The notes: generated from the letters alone by a model not told the origin. Shown: positions 30,771-43,133, counted from the first letter of the stretch. The stretch: DNA of 64,000 bases from Gnetum montanum (GCA_015680685.1 MNCI01003412.1:124001-188000); one strand, 5' to 3'. Numbers and translations are program-made.

Positions 30771-32088
30771 AAAACATTACTTTGGGCAACATAGAATATA
30801 TAAATATAATAATAATATAGTATATAGTAATAACATAATGATAATGATAATTATAATCTTATGTATACATGGTAGTAAGTAACAAATTTTATATATAATA
30901 TATATATATACTTAATAATAGCATACATAATAAAATAATATTTATATATATACTTATATGAGAATAATATTTAATTGTGACAAGAGACATATGTGTGTGT
31001 GTGTGTGTGTAAAATAAAATATATGTATGTAAGAATGTTAGTTTAAATATTAAATTTAATTTATCATAAGTAATCATTACATGTTATGTGTGTTAAGTAT
31101 ACTTAAGTGGGAGTGGAAGTTTAAATAACCACATAGTGGAAAATTAAATTAAAGAACCACATAGTGGAGATTAAATTAATCAACTATGTGGTGGTGGAAA
31201 ATGAATAAGCCACAGTTGAGTAGAAAAGTTGGTTATTTGAATAAGTGGGAATTTCAAATTTTTCTTGCACTATATAAAGAGTTATGGTTTGCTTGAAAAC
31301 ACAACATTTTCCAATTCAACATTTGAGAAAGGAAAAGCAAGTGAAGTGTTATAGTTTAAGGTAGAAAGTGAGCTTAAGGAGAGATGGTAGCAAGAAGACC
31401 TTTTATTTCATATGTGACTAGTTGTTGGCCAGAGCATGTCATGAGAGGCTTTTGTAAGGAAACTTCTCATGGTGCATCTATCGAAAGTCCATTCTTACTT
31501 TGACTTTTAGATGAATTTAGCTTTCTCACCAGTGGATGCTCCATTCATTCAAATGTTTAGGGTAGTTTTCACCAGTGTACGATAGAAGTTGAACACCAAG
31601 GAGAGTCTAATTAGGATGATTCTTGGGGAGAAGCTTTCATATGTCAGAATACAAAAGAAATTTATTGGGAGTAGCATCACAAATTAGCAACCAAGGAATT
31701 GGCTCAAAAAGAGATAGAGATAGTTGCTAGAAATAATGGTGAAGCAAAAGAAGTTGAAGCTCCAACAAGGAAAAAAGAAGAAAGCAGGGCATTCATCACC
31801 ACAGAAATTGAATATGAAAGAATTCATAATATGAGGATCCTGAAAAGGATTACCTTGACTATTCTCTTCCCTCTTGCAGAATAGTTGATAAAAAAATCTG
31901 TTAATAAAATTTGTATTTAGTTTTATAGGAATGAGGTTTTTATACCATCAAACCTTAAGTTTGGTAGAAATTTTCCTTAAAAAATGATTTCTAGTTTTTC
32001 ATGTAAAAAAATGCCCAATAAATTTTTTTTTTCTCAATTAATGTACATTAGAAAATATTTTCAATCTTAAAATTCTTTAAGAAATTTA
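30771..32088 (+). other. Element G 3' region: A/T-rich and GT repeats
   Basis: No pol motif follows 30770. AT-rich simple sequence at 30790-30960 and a (GT)9 run at about 30992-31010. ACCACATAGTGGA occurs at 31128 and 31156, with an inverted ACTATGTGGTGG at 31183. A TATA-like CACTATATAAAGAG is at about 31268. A Lys/Glu-rich frame (31699-31884, 61 codons) and an upstream MVARRPFISYVTSCWPEHVM reading at 31384 were seen but not recognised. Confidence 0.5.
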
Positions 32089-32105
32089 AGAAAGGGGATA
32101 AGAAA
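32089..32105 (+). promoter_or_regulatory. Element G polypurine tract
   Basis: TAAGAAAGGGGATAAGAAA abuts the 3' LTR start TGTTGG. This is a classical plus-strand primer site. Confidence 0.8.
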
Positions 32106-32208
32106 TGTTGGCACATTTCTTCCATTCGATGGAGTAGTGATTTGTGACTATGATGTAGGCTACAACAAAGATTCTAAAGTTGTTTGAAAAAGCCCTTGTA
32201 TTTCATAT

Positions 32209-32740
32209 ATGAATGATAGGTTTATTCCTAGCTTGGAAGATGAAGCTGTTGGTAGTTCAACCAAGGAATCCCTTAACTTATCAAATCATGCAATTTGCAA
32301 CCCCAATGATGTAATAGCATGTTTTATATCCCTTGAAAGATCAATGGAGATGCTTGTTGGTTTGAGTAAATTTGATGATCATGAAAGTTTCGATGCCCTA
32401 GATGATAAAGAGTTTGACTTCCTAAGAAAGCTTTTGAAGAATAGAAATATATATCTTGATTGTAAGCATTTAGTGACATCATTGTCCTTAATAACTAAAG
32501 TGCAATTGAAAACTGCAAACACCATACCAAAAATCTCATTATCTTTGATTGTCTCTTGAATACTTTCACCTTTTCCTATTAAAAAGGCAGAGTTTGCTCT
32601 AGAAAATTAGCTTGAAGGCATTGTTAAAAAGTTATCAGAAAGAGATTTTAATGATGCTAAATCATTTCAGGAAGAACTGATACTTAGTGGCTTGAAGAAT
32701 TTGCATTGTTCACTGGATTGGATAAAGGTTCCATTCAACT
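32209..32740 (+). pseudogene. Second copy of the LTR-borne gene fragment
   Basis: MNDRFIPSLEDEAVGSS starts a 116-codon open stretch (32209-32559). It keeps the frame through DDKEFDFLRKLLKN, where the 5' LTR copy is shifted by one base. A stop near 32560 and later shifts break it. The splice-donor-like AAG, GTTCC is kept at about 32727. The later block recurs at 33239-33424. Unknown function; it belongs to the G 3' LTR. Confidence 0.4.
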
Positions 32741-32940
32741 TTTGATTTTTGCAACATGATTATATCAAAGAAAAAGGTTTATTTCATTTGGCCATGACAT
32801 TGATGATAAATGTTATGGAACTAAAAATGGTAAAAATAACTTCTTAAAACCATACAACATGGCAATGTATGATTGCATTGATTGAAAATAACAATTTTTG
32901 CAAAAATATGGTCAGAAGTAGATGCATTCATATGACAGCC

Positions 32941-33249
32941 TAGTTGCAAGAAATGCAATGGATTCAGAATGTTTCATGTTTTTTGTTTCTACAACGAAAC
33001 TTGTTTCAAAACCTGGTTGCTTTAGGTGTTTACTGTTCTTGGCATATTAATATATTTTTCTAAGAAAATGGAAAGGTTTTCCCATCGTTATTAAATGAAA
33101 TATATTTAAATTAGGGATATTTTGTCATAAACTATAATTTCTTTTATAATATATGAGTTATATTGGTAGTTCTCTTTCCATGTATCACTTATGTTTCATT
33201 TTTGACATGGAAATATTCAAATTCTTCTAAATTATTGCTTGGATTCGTT
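32941..33249 (+). other. 309-bp block unique to G 3' LTR
   Basis: The 5' LTR reads from ATATGATAG almost directly into GTTCAAATCTCTACAG, while this copy has 309 extra bases between the same blocks. Edges are not GT...AG and no clear TSD or inverted ends were seen, so insertion here or deletion in the 5' LTR are both possible. Confidence 0.6.
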
Positions 33250-33599
33250 ATGTTCAAATCTCTACAGATTATCTTTTTCAACAAGGAATCACAATTCTGA
33301 TGATAACTATGCACAATACTCAAAGATTTGCAATAATAGATGCAGTTGTTATGAAGATAATATTCATGATTATGAAAAAATCAAAATGTATTCATCTTAT
33401 CTAATTTATGCCCATTCACGGTAAAGAATTTGGTACCAATTAGTACTATCTATCATATATTGGAAAAAAAAATTCTTTAATTGTAATTTTACCAATTCGA
33501 TGGATATAAACACATACACAACAAGAAAGAAAATTTAAGTTGAGAATTGGTATAGAGGCTGACCCAAATTCAAATGTGAAGACCATGTTGCAAAGCTAG

Positions 33600-36203
33600 T
33601 GTTACACCCCACCTAGAGCTAGTAGGTATGATCATTCGCTTATCATTTAGACATTACATGTGGAGTCCCAGTGGGTTTTGAGGCTTCATTTTTTATATGT
33701 ATTTTATATGTTATGAGGCTTCATTTTTTTGTTATGATTATGATGTATTTACATGCTTAACTAACATGATTATGTACACTAGCCTTGTGTGATGTGTTAA
33801 ACACGTGAGGTTGCTAGTAGGAGTGTTGGATTGGGGTACAAGAGCACCGATCCCATATGTTTTTATACTTTATGTGTGATTTTGGAAGGTAGGCATTTGT
33901 ACTATAGCACTATGTTGCATGATGTTCGGGTGTAGTTTTGGCATGTGAATGTGTAGCACATGTGATAAGGATCTTGTAGATTTGGAATCCCATTGTGTTT
34001 GTTACGTAGGTTTAAAGTTTACAGGGGTAGAGACAAAAATAAAACTAACTTATGAAAATATCATTTAAAAAAATGATAAATAATTCAAGTTAAAAAATAA
34101 CCAAGGCAAAAAGTAAAACTCACGTAGCACGTGCCGTGCACCTAATAAACCCAAAAAAGGTTCAATGTATATTATGTTTATTTTTTCCCTTAGTATTTCC
34201 ATCACCACGGGTGACATCACTATTTTTTTTTGTTGCCACCATAAGTAACGTGGCCTAATTTTTTTTTGTTTTCTTCTATTTTTTGCCATATTTCTTTCTA
34301 TTCTCTCTTTTTTTTTTTTTGGATTCTAAGCCTTGTGGACACTTTTTGCTTATTCTAAACTTAGATTTGGGGTTGCTGCTATCATATTGACATGGGTGTA
34401 GAACTTGTTGGGAGCAAAACAGAGTCCTGCTAGATTTTTGAGGATTTTCTCCTTGTTTCAGCCTTTCTGCCCCAACAATTTTAATTGGTGGGTTGTCTTT
34501 GCCTTTTCCCTATATTTTTGTTCTGGATTAGTGTATATGATTATGCGATGTGGGCATGTGGGATAGATAGCTCAAGGATTGAGCTTGGACATGTTATTTT
34601 GTTTTTCCCAAATTTGTCTAATTTTGGAATGTGGATGATATGGACTTGTGGATTGTGATATGTGATGTTGATGAACCTTGTATGATATGTTTTTTGTGGG
34701 GCCTATTGGGGTGTGAGCATTCTTGGGCATTCTAAATATTATTTTATTAACCAAACTTTGAATGTGCATAACTTTACTTCTAGAAGTTTGATTTAGGTAA
34801 AATTCGTGTTGTTGGGATCATTTTGGGAAGTACTTTTTAATCATGGGATTAGTTTTCTCTTTGGACATATTTCATTTTGAAGGTTATTCTAGTGGTCATT
34901 TGTATGAAGGTTCATGTCTTTTAAGGAATAGGATATTGTTTGTCATAATGAGGGCTTCCTACTATTTTGTTGCATCATGGTATTATTTTCATGGCATGAT
35001 TGTACCTGTTAGGGATGGATCTGTGTAGTTGTTTGGTTGGGTGTGTTGTGCTTCTAATATGTGTTGCCTTAAGCTAGCCAAACTATGTATATGTTTTTGT
35101 GATGATGCTTGTGACAGTCGTTGGTGGGTGGTGCTAGCATGAGGGTGTGGACCGATTGGTGATGAGGCACCTTGGAGGTAGTATGGATTGACCCTTCTAT
35201 GATGCATCAGTAAGGCTCCTATCTCAGGCCTCATCTTGAGAGTGGGAGAGCATAGGTTTGTTTGTTCCTACAACTAGTCCATGACATAGGTGTGTTTGTC
35301 CCTATCACTAGTCCTCTAGAAGGTTAGTGGTTGCGGGTCACATGTTGATGAACCCTAGCACTAGTTGGATAAATAAAAGACTAAAAAAGACTTGCAGGTA
35401 ATGGATATTATGAATACTCATGGCAACGTTTCACATGCTACACTAAACGTGAATTTGTTAGTATCCACGTGGGCTATGTATGTGATAGTATTGATTTGTG
35501 AGTCATATTGTTGAGTCTAGGTGTTCTATTTGGATTATGATTGTGTGGATCATGGACTATTTTTGGTATATCATGGGCATGATAGATGATGTTGGACCAT
35601 GGCTTTGTTTGTGCTTATATGATCATATGTTAGCTTTATGGTTGATATGGTGTGTGTTTTTTTAAGCATGCATGAGACTAACAGTGTTGTAGGTTGCCTT
35701 GTACCTCACTCCTCTTCTCTAGTGTAGAACTTGTTAACCATCTAGCAAGGGAAGTGTAAAGGCTTCCCACTTAGTTGTGTACTGACCTTATTTCATTATA
35801 GGTGAAAAGTGGAGGAGTCTAGATGAGCACAAAGAGAGAGAGAGAGTAGAGGAGGGAAATCCTTCAGTGCTTGGTTATCATATATTTTCATGGACAGTAG
35901 TGTGGACTAGATATCCTTATATGGAACTCTCTATACTATACTCTTCTATATATGATGATGAGGTTTATGTGTTTTTTTTTTTTGTATTTTCGTAGAGTAG
36001 TTTATAGTTTGCTTTATGTAGATATATTCATTTTGATGATGTGATATGTATGTTTTATTTTTGGTACGGTAGGAAAGTTCTATATTGTTTAACTTTTCTT
36101 ATTAGCATGTATTTTGCACATTATTGGTTCTAGTTGTTATGCTTTCATGCTAAGATTACTTGATCTTAGGCATCACCTTACCCTAGCTAGGGCAGGGATT
36201 ACA
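33600..36203 (+). repeat. Element D 5' LTR
   Basis: 2,604 bp, from TGTTACACCCC to GGGATTACA. About 9 differences from the 3' LTR over the first 85 bases, so the insertion is old. A (GA)n run lies near 35838. No coding sequence was recognised in it; the ORFs here are A/T-rich chance frames. Confidence 0.92.
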
Positions 36204-36206
36204 TTG

Positions 36207-36221
36207 TGGTATTGGAGCTAG
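36207..36221 (+). promoter_or_regulatory. Element D PBS
   Basis: TGGTATTGGAGCTAG, three bases after the LTR. It resembles the initiator tRNA-Met site TGGTATCAGAGC. Confidence 0.75.
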
Positions 36222-36284
36222 TTTACTCTGATGTTGTATGATGGTATGGATACTCACCCATTTGTGTAATTTTAGGTTACAGAG

Positions 36285-37380
36285 ATGTATAGTTGACGTG
36301 GTCATGGTGTTGGTGGGGCCTGTAGACTAGAAGGCTCTAATGAGGGATAAGAGTAGCCTCCTCCAACATCTAGCAATGGTCCTACAAATAGGCAACTAGA
36401 GCTTATACAATAATTGTTACAAATCCTGTAGCAGCATGTTGCAGCTAGTGATGCTCTTGCTCCTATTCCCATGATTAGGGAAGTGGGAAGTGGTAGTGGT
36501 AGTGGAGGCTCAAGAGAAGTAAATAGGCAGCCTATTAATAGGGAACTAGTGGAGTAGTTTCTGAAATTGGGACCTCCAAAATTTGATGGCCCTGAGGGTC
36601 CCATTGTGGCTACAAAATGGTTGGAGGAATTGCAATAGGATTTTGATTTGATGGACTATTCATCAATGTAGTAGACTAGCTTGGCAGTTTATCAAGTTAT
36701 TGGTATTGCCCAGCAGGCCAAGGGATGGATTGGTCAAGAGGTGGAATGGAATGATTTTCTAGCATCTTTTAGAGGTTATTATGTGTCTACCCAATACGCA
36801 CATGCCAAGGAAGATGAGTTTTACCATTTGTATCAAGGTAGTTGGTCTATGGCAGAGTATGATACTCGTTTCTTTGAGTTGAGTAGTTATGTACCCTAGA
36901 TGCAAAAAAATGCTTGGGCATGGGCAAACAGGTTTGTTCAAGGCTTGAGACCATCTTTGAAGGATCATCCATTACCTCTCAGATGGACTTCTTATGATGA
37001 AGCTAGAGTAGTAGCCATGGATTTAGAGAGGAGTCAGTAGGAGGATACAGTGCGTAGAGAGAGGAAATAAGGATAGAAGAGAGGATTGACATCTAGAGAG
37101 AGGCCTAGCCCTTCTAAGTAAGCTCATGACCATGGAGGAGAGTGTCCAACACCTGCTCATAGTCCTATTATTGTAGTTGGTCATGGAGCTATTTTTTGTT
37201 ATAGATGTGGGTAGCTCTAGAATTGTTTTGCATGTGGGAAGCCATGGCATCAGGCTCAAGAGTGCCCAAAGTAAGCAAGCAGTAGTGGAGGGGGTAGAGG
37301 CCAAGGATAGTGACCTCTAGTTTAGGGGGAATGGGAAGCACCAATCACTCAGCTTGAAGGAGGGGACCAAAGGACTTAAG
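36285..37380 (+). pseudogene. gag: Element D gag, decayed
   Basis: ATG at 36285, in frame with the long stretch at 36681-36899. A Gly/Ser-rich linker (SGSGSGGS) precedes GPPKFDGPEGP and ATKWLEELQ (the usual P..F.G...P..A..WL). The capsid continues WNDFLASFRGYYVSTQYAHA, EFYHLYQGSWSMAEYDTRFF and FVQGLRPSL. A zinc knuckle follows at about 37219-37270: C-F-A-C-G-K-P-W-H-Q-A-Q-E-C, a complete CCHC box. At least 20 in-frame stops, mostly TAG next to or replacing Gln. The product would bind and package element RNA. Confidence 0.9.
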
Positions 37381-37720
37381 AATAGGTGTATGCCTTAACA
37401 GACCAACCTTTGGACATGTAGCCAAACATAGTGATGGAGGGCTTTGCTATGTTAATGTTATTTGATCCTAGTGCTAGCCATTCTTTCATAGATCCTATGG
37501 TTGCACATCATGTAGCTCTTGTATGTCATTCTCTTTCTCCTAGGTTGATAGCATCTTTTGCTAGGGGTGATGAAACTTGAGTTGATTAGATGTGTAGGAA
37601 TGTACCAGTAGAATTGAAAGGTGTGTAATGGGTTAGTAACTTACATGTTCTGGCTCTTGGGATGTATGATGTAAATTTGGGAATGGATTGGTTGTTGTAG
37701 TTTAATGCTAGTTTGGACTG
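37381..37720 (+). pseudogene. Element D aspartic protease, decayed
   Basis: VYALTDQPLDM leads into EGFAMLMLFDPSASHSFIDP, where LFDSGASHSFI is expected. Asp is kept but the Ser-Gly after it became Pro-Ser. LHVLALGMYDVNLGMDWL matches the conserved L.....YDVILGMDWL motif. Stops at about 37580, 37590, 37628 and 37699. Continues in frame into RT. Confidence 0.8.
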
Positions 37721-38820
37721 TCGGCAAAAGCTTCTACACTTACAATTAGTTGATGGTGCTCTGATTGAGATACAAACTCATCTAAGGATTGTGCGCCTAG
37801 ATTTAGTCTCCTCTCAAATGTACCGTAGGATGCTACAAAAATGGCATGCATGCTTTGTGGCTACAATTTATAAAACAAATATGGTGGAGATAGATCAAAT
37901 TCCTATGGTTCATGAATTCCTTGATGCATTCTAGTCCGAATTACTAGGTTTGCCACCTAGGTGAGAGATTGAGTTAGAGATCAAACTTAAACATGGTATA
38001 AAGCCTATTTCCAAGGCTCTAGATAGGATGTCTCCCATAGAGCTAGCAGAGCTAAAGATTTAGCTACAGGAATTATTGGATAAAGGCCTTATTTGCTCGA
38101 GTGTATCACCGTGGGGTGCACCAGTGCTTTTTGTTAAAAAGAAGGATGGGGTTTTGTGGTTATGCATAGATTATAGGTAGTTAAATGAAGTGACTGTGAA
38201 AAATAGATATATTTTTCCATGCATTGATGACTTGATGGATTAGCTTTGGGGAGCTCATGTTTTCTCAAAGATTGATCTCAAGTTTGGGTATCATCAAGTG
38301 TGGTTTGTAAGTAGGATGTGTCAAAGATAGCATTCAAAACATGGTATGACCACTATGAGTTTTTGGTGCTACCCTTTGGGTTGACAAATGCACCAATAGT
38401 TTTCATGCACCTCATGAATAGTGTGATGTGTCCATTCCTAGATTAGTTTGGAATTGTGTTCATTGATGATATCTTAGTATATTCTCCCAATGAGAAATTG
38501 CATGTAGAGCACTTGAAGATGGTTTTATAGACTTTGAGGGAGTACCAATTGTATGCTTAGCCATCCAAGTGTTCATTTTGGCGATTAGAGATTTAGTTCC
38601 TAGGACATGTGGTGTTAGGAGCTAGTATCTTTGTGGATCTTGCGAACATTGTAGTTGTTCGTGATTGGCCTATGCTACACTTAGTAGTGGAGGTACGAAG
38701 CTTCTCGAGGTTAGCAAGATATTACTAGAGGTTTGTGGAACATTTCTCTTGCATAGCATCTCCTTTGACCTGATTGTTAAGGAAGGAGACTATCTTTACT
38801 TGGGGCCCAAATTGTCAGGC
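37721..38820 (+). pseudogene. Element D reverse transcriptase, decayed
   Basis: VHEFLDAF...[44 protein letters not shown] and VFSKIDLKFGYHQV are in one frame. A shift at about 38310 leads to [20 protein letters not shown] and GIVFIDDILVYSPNEKLHVE (FIDD catalytic motif), LREYQLYA, PSKCSFW and FLGHVV. The connection region has RSFSRLARYYRFV-like sequence with a TAG inside. This order and spacing are those of Ty3 chromovirus RT. Stops are mostly TAG. Confidence 0.9.
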
Positions 38821-39290
38821 CGCATTTGAGGCATTGAAACATAGATTGGTGACTACTCCTGTACTAATATCTCCTACACTAGGACATCCATATGATGTTA
38901 ATACTAATGCTTCTAGGGATGGATTCGGTTGTGTGTTGATGCAAAAGGGATAGGTTGTGGCTTATGCATCCCATCAATTGAGGTCACATGAAACAAGATA
39001 TTTTGTGCATGATCTAGAATTGGGTGCTGTGATCTTTACCTTGAAGATTTGGTAGCATTATCTATATGGAGAATAGATGACTATTTGGATTGACCATAAG
39101 AGCCTCCAATATCTTATGATTCAGCCACAATTGAACCTGGGACAACGTAGATGGGTGAAGTTGCTTGTTGATTTTGATTTCACTATTAAATGTAGGCATG
39201 GAAAGACTAACAAAGCACCAGATGCATTAAGAAGGGTGGTGAGTAAGCTTAATAACTTGACAATCCAATTAGATTTGCAAGAGTAGATAT
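38821..39290 (+). pseudogene. Element D RNase H, decayed
   Basis: AAFEALKHRLVTTPVL, then YDVNTNASRDGFGCVLMQKG, with Asn for the catalytic Asp of [43 protein letters not shown] and MTIWIDHKSLQYLM (third acidic residue kept) follow. RRWVKLLVDFDFTIKCRHGK and APDALRR end the domain. Only a few TAG stops. Normal position after RT. Confidence 0.9.
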
Positions 39291-40480
39291 GAGAGAAACA
39301 ATGCTATGATCCTTGGTGTTAGGCAATGAGGCAACAAATTACCTTGGATGGACCACTCTTTGTGGATAGTCATGGAGTTGTATGGAGGGATGGTCAAGCA
39401 TGTGTTCTAGAAGCTCTTTGAGTTTAGTTGATGGATGAGGCCCACATAAGTAGGTACCAAATGCATCTAGGTAGTCAAAAAATATACCAGAGCTTACAAC
39501 AAACATATTGGTGGCCTGGTATAAATAGGAATGTAGGAGAGTATGTATCTTGTTGTTTAATTTGGTAGCAAGTGAAGATAGAGCATTAGAGACCTAGGTC
39601 ATATTTGCATTCCCATGACATTTCTTAGTGGAAATGGGATGGATTTAATTGTTGGTCTACCATGAGCTTGTAGTGGTCATGATGCTATCTTAGTAGTTGT
39701 TGATTTGTTGACAAAGTCTGCCCATTTCCTTGCCACACGATCATCAGTGAGTGTAGTAGAAATGGCACATCTCTTTCTTGTAGAGATAGTGCGGTTGCAT
39801 GGTGTGCCATGATGGATTTTTAGTGATAGAGATGCTTGAATCATGTCACATTTTGGTAGGAATTTTAGAAGGAGATGGGTACAAAGCTGAATATAAGTTC
39901 AACATATCATCCACAAATTGATGGTCAAATTGAATGGGTAAATCAAATTCTAGAAGACATGTTGAGAGCCTGTGCATTGTAGTATAGAGAAGGTTGGGAT
40001 TGGCTACTACCATTAGCTGAATTTGCATATAATAATAGTTATCAAGAGAGTTTGCAAGCAGTACCATATGAGATTTTATATGGTAGGCCATGTAGAATAC
40101 CTTTATGTTGGGATACCATAGAAGATTGTTAGTAGGTGAGTACCAATTTGGTGAGGTAGACTACAGAGCAGATTCAGGAGATTTAAGATAGATTGAGAGC
40201 TACAAAAGATAGAAAGGTAGCATATGCTAATTGATGTCAAAGGCCACTAGATTTTATAGTCAAAGATCATGTATTCCTTCATGTTTCTCCTTTGAAAGGC
40301 CTTACCTGATTTGGCCAAAAAGGGAAATTGGCTCCTAGATAAATTGGTCCCTTTCAGGTGTTACAATGGATTGGGAAAGTGGCCTATTAGATAGCATTAC
40401 CTCCTAATTTGGCACATGTCCATGATGTCTTTCATGTATCTATGCTACGATGTTATGTGCTTGATGAACAACATGTGATT
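39291..40480 (+). pseudogene. Element D integrase, decayed
   Basis: The zinc-binding region starts at about 39425 (EAHISRYQMHLGSQKIYQSL, QTYWWPGINRNVGEYVSCC). After a shift, LIVGLP and GHDAILVVVDLLTKSAHFLA mark the core with the second strand Asp. WIFSDRDA follows, and YHPQIDGQIEWVNQILEDML carries the Glu region (QTERVNQ expected). The frame then runs WDWLLPLAEFAYNNSYQESL and LAPRIGPFQVL-type motifs (with a TAA). 16 in-frame stops from 39639 to 40680 by hand reading: 8 TAG, 5 TGA, 3 TAA. Confidence 0.9.
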
Positions 40481-40680
40481 AGCCATTCAGGAATACAACT
40501 ACAGTAAGATGTTAGTTATGTTGAGCAACCAATAAAGATCATTGATCATATGGTACAATAGCTACGTAGTAAAGTTATTCCTATGGTTAAAATTTTATGG
40601 AGTAGGCATGAAGCTTTGGAAGCTACTTGGGAGGTGGAGACTAAGATGCATGTAGCCCATCTTGAGATCTTCTAGGAGGA
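40481..40680 (+). pseudogene. Element D C-terminal chromodomain, decayed
   Basis: VEQPIKIIDHMVQ, LRSKVIPMVKILWSRHEALE and ATWEVETKMHVAHLEIF form the chromodomain tail of Tekay/Del chromoviruses (the W..H....ATWE core). One TAG inside (40560) and a TAG at the expected end (40675). In the family this domain directs integration to chromatin; here it is part of a dead element. Confidence 0.85.
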
Positions 40681-40688
40681 AGATTCTC

Positions 40689-40701
40689 AAGGAGGGGAGA
40701 G
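40689..40701 (+). promoter_or_regulatory. Element D polypurine tract
   Basis: AAGGAGGGGAGAG directly before the 3' LTR (TATTACACCCC, decayed from TGTTACACCCC). Typical of this lineage. Confidence 0.85.
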
Positions 40702-42345
40702 TATTACACCCCACCTAGAGCTAGTAGGTATGGTCATCCACTTATGATTTAGACATTACATGTGGAGTCTTGGTGGGTTTTTAGGGATGAGTTAATGTAT
40801 TTTATATGTTATGAGGCTTCATTTTTTTGTTATGATTATGATGTCTTTACATGCTTAACTAACATGATTATGCATACTAGCCCTATGTGATGTGCTAGAC
40901 AAGTGAGGTTGCTAGTAAGAGTGTTGGATTGGGGTACAAGAGCACTGATCCGACATGTTTTTATGATTTATGTGTTATTTTGGTAGGTAGGCATTTGTAC
41001 TATAGCATTATGTTACATGATGTTCGGGTGTGGTTTTGGCATGTAAATGTGTAGCATGTGATAAAGATCTTGTACGTTCAAACAAATTTTGATTTGGAAT
41101 TCCATTATGTTTGTTACATAGGTTTAAAGTTTATAGTATTAGGGGCAGAGATAAAAATAAAACTAACTTATGAAAATATCATTAAAAAAAATTCAAGTTA
41201 AAAAAATAACTAAGGAAAAAAGTAAAACTCATGTAGCATGTTACATGCACCCAATAAACCCAAACAAAGGTTGAATGTATATTATGTTTATTATGTTCAT
41301 TTGTTTCCTTTAGTATTTCCACCACCACGAGTGACACCACCATTTTTTTTGCTATTGCCACAAGTAACGTGGCCTAAATTTTGTTTTTTTTTCATATTTT
41401 AAGATAAAGAGACCACTACCCACCGCCACACTTAGGTTTTTGTTTGTTTTCTTTTATTTTCTTTGTTTCAAAAATAGAAAATGCAAAGGAGTCTATTTTT
41501 TGTAGTTTTTCTTTCTGTTCTCTTCTTTTTCTAGATTCTAAGCCTTGTGGACACTTTTTGCTTGTTCTAAACTTGGATTTGGGATTGCTGCGGTCATATT
41601 TATATGGGTGTAGAACTTGTTAAAAGAAAAATGGAGTCCTATTGGATTTTTAAGGATTTTCTGCTTGTTTCAGCCTTTCTGCCCAAAAAATTTTAATTGG
41701 TGGGTTATCTTTGCCTTTCCCCTATATTTTTATGTTGGATTACTGTATATGATTATACAATGTGGGCATGTGGGATGAATAGATCAAGGGTTGAGCTTGG
41801 ATGTGTTATTTTTTTCCCAAATTTGTCTAATTTGGTTTACGTATTGTGGATGAATATATATATATATGTGCAGTGTATGAGATGATGTGGACTTGTGGAT
41901 TGTGATATGTGATGTTGATGAGCCTCGTATGATATGTTGTTTATGGGGTTTATTGGGCTGCAAGAATTCTTGGGAATTCCAAATATTATTTTATTAACCA
42001 AACTTTGCATGTGCCTAACTTTTCTTCTAGGAGTCCAATTTAGGTAAAATTAGTATCATTGAGATTGTTTTGGAAAGTACTTTCTAATCATGGGATTAGT
42101 TTTCTCTTTGGGAATATTTCGTTTTGAAGGTTATTCTAGCGGTCATTTGTATGGATGTCCATGTCTTTTAAGGAATAGGATATTGCTTGTCATATCGAGG
42201 TCTTCCTATTATTCTATTGCATCATAGTATTATTTTCATGGCATGATTATAACTATTAGGGATGGATCTCTATAGTTGTTTGGTTGGGTGTGTTGTGCTT
42301 ATGACATGTGTTGGATTAAGCTAGCCAGATTGTGTATATGTTTTT
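40702..42345 (+). repeat. Element D 3' LTR, first part
   Basis: It aligns with 33600-35098 of the 5' LTR with indels, including an extra stretch near 41400-41470. It stops at GTATATGTTTTT, where E sequence begins. Confidence 0.9.
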
Positions 42346-43133
42346 ACAAGTGTAAAACTGACACATAAAAAGCATAAAAAAAAAGCAAAACTAATCCAAG
42401 AGGATTGTACATCGGACTCTGAGGACAATCTATCAAGGTCCTCCTCTAAGCATTGGAGGATCTTGACCTCTGATAGCCGCATCTAGTCCTTGTGGCCAAA
42501 GTCAACATCTGCAAAGATTTTGTCCTCATCCATGATAGTCCATGCATGAGGTTGCATAGAAAAGGTGGCCATAGAAGTCTTCCCTAAGGGTAGGGTAATC
42601 TCTCGCTCCATGGAGCTACTAACCACTATATGCTAAGCAGATAGCTTGAAGGCCCAACTCTTGCCAATCACCTCAATGAACATCTCAAGGCAATGAGCCT
42701 TCATAGACTTGTCCTTGAGCTACTACAAATAGGCATCCTACTCATGCTTTTAGTGGTGCTTGTGGTCTTTCTACATATGCACCCACTTACACACCTTAGC
42801 AGTAAAGCTCTTCCACTCCTAATTTTTCTGTGAGAGCAGATTCATCTACAACCTTTGCTTGATGATCTCTTGGGTGGCTTTGTTTTTGCCTCAGATTGTG
42901 AACTAGTATCTGGCATAATCTATCTCTGATGTCTGCCAAGTACTATCCCTTTATGCTCGAGCTAACAAGAAATAATAACGGGACTAGAAGTTCTCATTCT
43001 TTTCAGATAGGCTTACCACTGTCTCTTGGAGCTCATGCACACATTTCCATAGGTGCTCATTTGAGTGCTTATAGGTCCACAACACCTTTATACTAAAAAG
43101 TTGCTTAGTCTAGATCCCAATGAAGCTTAGAAC

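Larger units (their letters stand above)
32106..33599 (+). repeat. Element G 3' LTR, first part
   Basis: It aligns with 6400-7595, plus a 309-bp block (32941-33249) absent from the other LTR. It ends at GCTAG (33595-33599), the left TSD of D. Confidence 0.92.

Noticed and set aside
31083-31900. A solo LTR or promoter-gene unit with TATA and an ORF at 31384
   Set aside because: The PPT and LTR start of G lie further on at 32089-32106. The ORF has stops and no recognised motif, so it is left as 3' region.
34989-35234. 81-codon minus ORF in the D LTR
   Set aside because: No motif and not kept in the other LTR; a chance frame.
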